DNA of 27,075 bases from WVZL01 sp041862375 (GTDB lineage: Bacteria; Acidobacteriota; Aminicenantia; Aminicenantales; Aminicenantaceae), in NCBI GenBank assembly GCA_041862375.1, contig JBGVTE010000097.1:1-27075 (forward strand), read 5' to 3'. Below the pieces are notes generated by a model. It worked only from the letters and a program-made list of their open reading frames with translations. It ran no database searches and was not told the origin of the DNA. A program made the position numbers and the translations under genes. Positions within the stretch are counted from its first letter, which is position 1. Each line of letters begins with the position of its first letter. Of this stretch, positions 22,896 through 27,075 are shown in pieces.

Positions 22896-23609
22896 TTACT
22901 TTTTTCCTATCAATTTAATTTTGATAGCTTTACAATCACTGTTTAATCTTTTACTTTTTTTTTGATTCTCCACCAGCTCTTTAATCCAATTCGACAACTC
23001 TGAGATCCCCTCTCCGGTTTTACAGGATATATTGAAAATCTTTAAACTTGGATTAATTTCAAGAGCATTTTCTCTCAGTCGCTCAAGACTGAAATCAGAT
23101 GTTCCCAGAAGGTCAATTTTATTGATTATCATACATTTCGATTCCCTAAACATCAGTGGATATTTCTTGGGTTTATCATCACCTTCAGGAACACTGAGTA
23201 TCATAATTTTCATGTCTTCTCCTACTTTGAATTCAGCTGGACAGACGAGGTTTCCTACATTTTCTATAATCAAAAGGTCAATTTCCCCAAGGTTAAACAA
23301 AGGAAGCGCATTGCGAATCATATTAGCATCAAGATGGCACTCGCCACCGGTATTAACCTGCACAACCTGGACGCCGAATTTCTCTAATCTCTGAGCGTCA
23401 ACTGTGGATGTGATATCGCCTTCCAGAATGCCTATTCTAAATTTGCTTCTCAATTTTTCTAAAATACGCTCCAGTAAAGATGTTTTGCCTGCGCCAGGAG
23501 CACTCATCAGATTGACCACAAAAACATTGTTCTTTTCAAATACCTTTCGGTTCTCAGCAGCAATAGTGTTATTGGCTTCTAGGATTTCAGTCAAGACTTT
23601 TATTTTCAT
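22896..23609 (-). CDS. hypB: Hydrogenase nickel incorporation GTPase HypB
   Basis: HypB is a SIMIBI GTPase that drives nickel delivery to [NiFe]-hydrogenase together with HypA. The P-loop is SAPGAGKTSLLE (about residues 36-47), switch region EGDITSTVDAQRL, and the GTP-dependent metal site Cys91-His92 lies in NTGGECHLDA; NKIDLL supplies guanine specificity. The 237-residue protein lacks the His-rich N-terminal stretch and the CxxCGC motif, so it is a simple, non-storing form. The C-terminus is Lys-rich. Its ATG lies inside the end of hypA (23-base overlap) behind AGAGGTGG, so the two are translationally coupled. It is the last intact gene of the operon; the truncated EEP gene follows its stop at once. 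Confidence 0.95.
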   Translation of the reverse strand: MKIKVLTEILEANNTIAAENRKVFEKNNVFVVNLMSAPGAGKTSLLERILEKLRSKFRIGILEGDITSTVDAQRLEKFGVQVVQVNTGGECHLDANMIRNALPLFNLGEIDLLIIENVGNLVCPAEFKVGEDMKIMILSVPEGDDKPKKYPLMFRESKCMIINKIDLLGTSDFSLERLRENALEINPSLKIFNISCKTGEGISELSNWIKELVENQKKSKRLNSDCKAIKIKLIGKK

Positions 23610-23952
23610 CTGAGTCCACCTCTATACTTTCAATAAATAATTCTCGCCCTGAAATAATCTCAACATTCTGGCTTTTGCAATATGGACAGTAAAAGACATA
23701 ATTTTCAACTGCAAATTTCTTACTGCAATTTCTACACTGAGCAGTTAAAGGAATCTCTTCTGCTTCTAAAGCTGCCCCGTCAGCAACAGTACCTTTGCTA
23801 AGAATCTCAAAGTAAAATCTTATACAATCAGGAACAGCCATTGTCATTTCTCCAATCTTAAGGCTGATCTTGAGGATTTTTTTTGCCTTATGTTCTTCGG
23901 CTTTCGCAAGAACAGTTTTTAAAATATTCTCAGTAATTGATAATTCGTGAAT
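23587..23952 (-). CDS. hypA: Hydrogenase maturation protein HypA, apparent ATT start
   Basis: HypA is the nickel and zinc-binding partner of HypB. The full-length frame begins with ATT at 23952-23950 and reads (M)HELSITENILKTVL, the exact HypA N-terminus; the invariant His2 and the N-terminal amine bind nickel, so the protein needs this start. An AGGAG motif lies 7 bases upstream of the ATT, and no ATG, GTG or TTG lies between. The first ATG (23847) would delete 35 residues including the nickel site. The zinc site is complete: CRNC (73, 76) and CPYC (89, 92). Length 121 residues, normal. It follows the Lon-like gene by 14 bases and overlaps hypB. ATT initiation is known from infC; a sequencing error is the alternative. 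Confidence 0.85.
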   Translation of the reverse strand: MHELSITENILKTVLAKAEEHKAKKILKISLKIGEMTMAVPDCIRFYFEILSKGTVADGAALEAEEIPLTAQCRNCSKKFAVENYVFYCPYCKSQNVEIISGRELFIESIEVDSDENKSLD

Positions 23953-23966
23953 ATTAAAACTCCTGT

Positions 23967-24452
23967 TTACTTGACCAGAGCGATTTCTGTTGCCTCCTTA
24001 ACAGTGGATATTTCCACAACCTTCATTCCCTTGAGAGGCAATCCCTGGCCCTTAGGGACCAATAATTTATCAGCTTTTCCTAAAACAGCTTTAATCTTTT
24101 CTGCCAAACCTCCAACTGAACCAACATTTCCTTTTCTATTAATGCGGCCGGTGGAAAATATTCGTGGTTTAATCTTAAGCCCAGACACGCAAGCATACAT
24201 CCCTAAATAAATGGGAAGACCCAAACTGGGTCCACAGAGGCAGTTATGTGTGCTATCTTTGAGTCGAATTAGAACATCTTTCTTTTTTTCACCTAAGAGA
24301 GAGAAAGCAGTATTTATCGTCTTCCTTGCTTCTTGGTCAGTCTCAAGCTTGCTATCTAAGTAAAGGCTTCCTTTGCCCTCTCTTGATTCAAATTCCAAAT
24401 AGATAAGAAGCCCTTTCCCCTTTTCTACGGCTAAGACAGGAAATTTAACCAT
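23967..24452 (-). CDS. Stand-alone Lon (S16) protease-domain protein
   Basis: This 161-residue protein is essentially the proteolytic domain of Lon without the ATPase or substrate-binding parts. The catalytic serine is in CGPSLGLP (Ser76, compare GPSAG of Lon) and the catalytic lysine in VGSVGGLAEKIKAV (Lys119). Their spacing of 43 residues equals that of Ser679 and Lys722 in E. coli Lon. No P-loop or signal peptide is present, so it would have to work with a partner ATPase, act on unfolded or specific substrates, or serve a non-proteolytic role. It is placed between nifU (gap of 3 bases) and hypA (14 bases), suggesting a link to metal-cofactor maturation. The N-terminus is short, as expected for the isolated domain. 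Confidence 0.85.
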   Translation of the reverse strand: MVKFPVLAVEKGKGLLIYLEFESREGKGSLYLDSKLETDQEARKTINTAFSLLGEKKKDVLIRLKDSTHNCLCGPSLGLPIYLGMYACVSGLKIKPRIFSTGRINRKGNVGSVGGLAEKIKAVLGKADKLLVPKGQGLPLKGMKVVEISTVKEATEIALVK

Positions 24453-24455
24453 CTT

Positions 24456-24833
24456 CTATTTCTTTTTTTTCTTAAAATAATCATCTATAGCAGATCGGAG
24501 GGCTGCCTCAGCCAAGACAGAACAGTGCATCTTAACAGGAGGTAAGCCATCCAGGGCTTCCGCTACAGTCCGATTTGATATTTTTAACGCATCTTCAATG
24601 ATTTTCCCTTTTACTATTTCAGTTACCATACTGCTGGTGGCAATAGCTGCTCCACAGCCAAATGTCTTGAATTTGGCATCCACGATCCGGTTATTCTTTA
24701 CTCTAATATAGAGATTCATGATATCTCCACACACAGGATTGCCAACTTTCCCTATTCCATCCGGATTCTCAATCTCTCCCATATTCCGAGGATTATTGAA
24801 ATGGTCCATCACTTTTTCACTATAGGCCGGCAT
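24456..24833 (-). CDS. nifU: NifU/IscU-type iron-sulfur cluster scaffold
   Basis: The 125-residue protein is a single-domain IscU-type scaffold on which [2Fe-2S] or [4Fe-4S] clusters are built. The three ligand cysteines are in GNPVCGD, FGCGAA and KMHCSVLA, and the N-terminal YSEKVMDHFNNPRNMG is typical of the NifU-like branch. The end is a run of lysines (KKKKK). It lies 2 bases after nifS, its sulfur donor, so the pair is translationally coupled. There is no NifU C-terminal Nfu domain or central ferredoxin-like domain. Confidence 0.96.
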   Translation of the reverse strand: MPAYSEKVMDHFNNPRNMGEIENPDGIGKVGNPVCGDIMNLYIRVKNNRIVDAKFKTFGCGAAIATSSMVTEIVKGKIIEDALKISNRTVAEALDGLPPVKMHCSVLAEAALRSAIDDYFKKKKK

Positions 24834-24835
24834 TG

Positions 24836-26008
24836 TTATCCTTTCTTTTCCTGATAGAGGGGTGACAGCAAACGCAGTCCCTTGACTATATTTGGCAGGA
24901 CTTCTAATACATAATCAACATCCTTATCAGTGTTTTCTCTTCCTAAAGTGAAACGGAGGGAACTGTGGGCCACATCTGGTGGAATGCCCATTGCTGTCAA
25001 TACATGAGAAGGTTCTAAAATGCTTGAAGTGCACGCAGAGCCACTCGAGGCACAGACACCCTTGCCATCCAGTTTGAGAAGCATGGATTCCCCCTCAACA
25101 TATTTTATGCTCACATTAACATTACCTGGAAGTCTTTTTGACCGATGCCCGTTCAATCGAGTGAGCTCTATTTTTTCTAATAATTCTTTGATCAGCTTAT
25201 CTCTTAAAGAGGCTAAACGGATGCTTTCTTCTTCCATATGTTGAGCAGCTAATTCACAAGCTTTACCAAAACCAACAATTCCGGCGACGTTTTCAGTGCT
25301 CGCTCTGCGTCTATTTTCCTGCTCACCGCCATATAAGAAAGGCACAATTTTAGTCCCTTTTCTTATATAGAGCAGACCTACTCCTTTTGGACCATAAAGT
25401 TTATGAGCCGAGGCTGAAAGCAAATCCACATTCAGTTCGTCAACATTTATAGGGATGTGTCCAAAGCTCTGGACAGCATCTGTATGAAAATATACTTCTT
25501 TTTCTCTGGCTATTTTGCCAATCTCAGCTATAGGCTCAATCGTTCCCACCTCATTGTTGGCATGCATGATGGAGATAAGAATAGTTTTATCTGTAATCGC
25601 TTTTTTCACATCTTCTGGGTCAACTAGCCCGTATTCATCCACCGGCAGGTAAGTCACTCTAAATCTTCTTTTTTCCATGAATTTGCAGGTGTTGAGAACT
25701 GCATGGTGTTCTATAGAAGTCGTGATGATATGATCACCTTTATTTTGATTGGCCCAGGCTATTCCACAGATAGCAAAATTATCAGATTCTGTCCCTCCAC
25801 TGGTGAAAACGACTTCTCGTGAGGATTTAGTTCCAATTAAGGAAGCGATTTTGCTTCTTGCGTCTTCCATAGCTTCCTTGGCTTCCTGGCCGTAGGAATA
25901 CAGAGTGGAAGCATTTCCGAAACATTCAGCAAAATAGGGTGACATCGCCTTCACCACTTCCGGATGGATAGGTGTAGTCGCTGCATGGTCCAAATATATT
26001 TTTTTCAT
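24836..26008 (-). CDS. nifS: Cysteine desulfurase NifS
   Basis: A 390-residue, PLP-dependent class V enzyme that takes sulfur from cysteine and passes it as persulfide to the scaffold. It opens with IYLDHAATTPIHPEVV; the PLP lysine is in SASAHKLYGPKG; the catalytic cysteine loop is GVCASSGSACTSSILEPSHV, a group I (NifS/IscS) pattern with the flexible loop that reaches the scaffold. Length and motifs are intact. The ATG overlaps the stop of the upstream decarboxylase by four bases (ATGA), and nifU follows by 2 bases. Supply of sulfur for Fe-S clusters, including those of hydrogenase, is the likely role. Confidence 0.97.
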   Translation of the reverse strand: MKKIYLDHAATTPIHPEVVKAMSPYFAECFGNASTLYSYGQEAKEAMEDARSKIASLIGTKSSREVVFTSGGTESDNFAICGIAWANQNKGDHIITTSIEHHAVLNTCKFMEKRRFRVTYLPVDEYGLVDPEDVKKAITDKTILISIMHANNEVGTIEPIAEIGKIAREKEVYFHTDAVQSFGHIPINVDELNVDLLSASAHKLYGPKGVGLLYIRKGTKIVPFLYGGEQENRRRASTENVAGIVGFGKACELAAQHMEEESIRLASLRDKLIKELLEKIELTRLNGHRSKRLPGNVNVSIKYVEGESMLLKLDGKGVCASSGSACTSSILEPSHVLTAMGIPPDVAHSSLRFTLGRENTDKDVDYVLEVLPNIVKGLRLLSPLYQEKKG

Positions 26009-26580
26009 TTTTTCTTTCCTTTTTCCGCTTTATCTATCTTTTTTGAGATCTCAATTAACTTGGAAATAATTGCCTCAATCCTTGCCAGCCGTCCCAAGCC
26101 TTCACCTCCACAAGCCATGGGGCCGTATTCCGGGCCGACAAATTGATAACCCAACTTTTTAAGTTTCTCTATATTATTCTGAACCACGGAGTTTAACCAC
26201 ATGTTCTCATTCATTGCTGGAGCGATTAAGACAGGTGCCTTGGTTGCCATAATCGTCGTAGAGAGTATATCATCTGCTATGCCATTGACAATTTTCCCGA
26301 TGATATTGGCTGTTGCCGGCGCGATAAGAAAAATATCGGCTCTCTGAGCTAAGGATATGTGAGGAATATTCCATTGTTTCGGCTCAGAAAACATGTCTGT
26401 CACAACGGGATGCAGGGAAACAGTTTCTAAAGATAAAGGTGTTATGAATTTGGTCGCAGCCCTAGTCATGATAACATAAACATCGGCCAGTCTATTTCTT
26501 AACTGGCCTACAATCTCTATCGCTTGATAAGCAGCGATTCCTCCACTGATTCCCAGAACAACTGTTTTCCCGGCTAACAT
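26005..26580 (-). CDS. coaC: Stand-alone phosphopantothenoylcysteine decarboxylase (CoaC) flavoprotein
   Basis: The 191-residue protein corresponds to the N-terminal half of bifunctional CoaBC. It has VLGISGGIAAYQ at the FMN site, the catalytic His in IPHISLAQRAD, LIAPATANIIGKIVNGIADD, the PAMNENMW substrate-recognition motif, and ACGGEGLGRLA with the active-site cysteine. It decarboxylates phosphopantothenoylcysteine to phosphopantetheine in coenzyme A synthesis. The CoaB synthetase half is absent here and must be elsewhere, or the enzyme acts on another cysteine-containing substrate as related HFCD flavoproteins do. The gene ends with a Lys-rich tail and overlaps nifS by four bases. Confidence 0.9.
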   Translation of the reverse strand: MLAGKTVVLGISGGIAAYQAIEIVGQLRNRLADVYVIMTRAATKFITPLSLETVSLHPVVTDMFSEPKQWNIPHISLAQRADIFLIAPATANIIGKIVNGIADDILSTTIMATKAPVLIAPAMNENMWLNSVVQNNIEKLKKLGYQFVGPEYGPMACGGEGLGRLARIEAIISKLIEISKKIDKAEKGKKK

Positions 26581-26590
26581 ACTTTTACAT

Positions 26591-26842
26591 TTATTTCTTT
26601 ACCAAAGCCCGGATTTTCTGCTTCAATTCTTTTTTATCAATTTTTCCAGAAAGATAATATCTACCTCCCAAATCAATGACCGGGATTTGATTTTTATATT
26701 TTTCGTAAGTGCTCATATTTTTTATTATATTGACTTTAAAAATGGAGAAGCCAAAAAGATCTTTCAGTTCCTCAAGAAGTTCCTCTGCCTCCTCACAGAG
26801 AGGGCAGTTTGGCTTGGTGTAAAACGTTATCTGCAAACTCAT
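26591..26842 (-). CDS. Glutaredoxin-like thioredoxin-fold protein
   Basis: An 83-residue protein with a short thioredoxin fold: ITFYTKPNCPLCEEAEELLE carries the redox motif CPLC, and IPVIDLGGRYYLSG provides the cis-proline loop. It resembles the small DUF836/glutaredoxin-like proteins. It probably reduces disulfides or passes electrons in thiol chemistry, which suits the downstream NifS/NifU genes. It begins 41 bases after the YlbF-like gene and ends 10 bases before coaC. The ribosome binding site is poor (CTGGGA next to the ATG). Confidence 0.85.
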   Translation of the reverse strand: MSLQITFYTKPNCPLCEEAEELLEELKDLFGFSIFKVNIIKNMSTYEKYKNQIPVIDLGGRYYLSGKIDKKELKQKIRALVKK

Positions 26843-26883
26843 TCCCAGAAGCTGTGAATTCTCGCTCGTATTCCATTCTTGCC

Positions 26884-27075
26884 TTAACAGGTAGATGGAG
26901 CAGCAATCAATGTTCCAAAATCGACTCCCAACAACCTGCCCATGTTTTCACCTACCGAGCGGCAGAACTCAAAAGCTTCATCCTGCGCTCCAGATAATTC
27001 CCTGATTAGCGGATTATTTATAACCTTGTATTGTAGCTCCCTGATAGTCTTCATATCCTCTGGAGTGAATGTTCC
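26884..27075 (-). CDS. YlbF-family-like protein, partial (N-terminus outside window)
   Basis: The frame enters from the right edge and ends with TAA at 26884-26886. The 63 visible residues are helical (TPEDMKTIRELQYKVINNPL, then IRELSGAQDEAFEFCRSVGE), and end in LLGVDFGTLIAAPSTC. The helix pattern NPLIxE...AQ...V...LGVDFG with a terminal cysteine resembles the C-terminus of YlbF/YmcA-family regulators, which can bind Fe-S clusters through C-terminal cysteines. The call is tentative. It is in the same direction as the rest of the operon. Confidence 0.5.
   Translation of the reverse strand, partial: GTFTPEDMKTIRELQYKVINNPLIRELSGAQDEAFEFCRSVGENMGRLLGVDFGTLIAAPSTC

Noticed and set aside
23587..23847. 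Short HypA starting at the ATG at 23847
   Set aside because: It would lack the first 35 residues including the invariant nickel-binding His2; the frame is open upstream and encodes the normal N-terminus after ATT.

Overview
The window reads as a bacterial chromosome fragment of moderate-to-low GC, most likely from Acidobacteriota or the related Aminicenantes. The main clue is a long exported VWFA-related protein of the type described as acidobacterial (9663-11792). Supporting clues are the many secreted peptidases and lipoproteins, an ECF sigma/anti-sigma pair, a sigma-54-type promoter and GGGGnCAGG-type dispersed repeats. Lineage is an inference; no rRNA or ribosomal protein is present.

Left part (1-12630), ordinary chromosome. 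A minus-strand operon encodes an ECF sigma factor, its zinc-finger membrane anti-sigma factor and an exported TPR-like protein (cut by the window edge). A plus-strand run follows: a YprB-type DEDD exonuclease with a TPR tail, translationally coupled to a Fur-family regulator, then a PhzF-family enzyme and a zinc alcohol dehydrogenase. A Tyr-rich lipoprotein sits behind a good sigma-54 promoter match. Next come an M28 aminopeptidase and a LolA-like exported protein, closed by a bidirectional terminator that also serves the convergent VWFA/metallopeptidase-lipoprotein pair.

Middle part (12631-22895), an accessory island. It starts with a 39-bp degenerate tandem repeat and a tRNA-Arg(ACG), followed by helically phased short repeats, a palindrome and a small zinc-ribbon gene. 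It then holds an intact IS3-family element next to the tail of another transposase, a TIR-HEAT gene cut by an IS1380-family element, a visibly more GC-rich serine hydrolase segment with a fragment of its former upstream neighbour, the probable missing C-terminal HEAT part of the TIR gene, a decayed gene whose longest frame is broken only by TGA codons, a two-helix membrane protein and a 5'-truncated endonuclease/exonuclease/phosphatase gene. The most interesting object is the TIR-HEAT gene. Removing 16616-19771 joins its halves in frame at a plausible HEAT-repeat boundary, giving a protein of about 669 residues: an N-terminal TIR NADase-like domain plus a long HEAT solenoid, reminiscent of SARM1 and of TIR anti-phage effectors.

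Right part (22896-27075), a tight minus-strand operon for metal-cofactor and thiol chemistry: YlbF-like protein (partial), glutaredoxin-like protein, stand-alone phosphopantothenoylcysteine decarboxylase domain, NifS, NifU, a stand-alone Lon (S16) protease domain, HypA and HypB. HypA appears to start at an ATT codon. The set links cysteine/sulfur mobilisation, Fe-S assembly and nickel insertion into hydrogenase, with a small protease in the middle.
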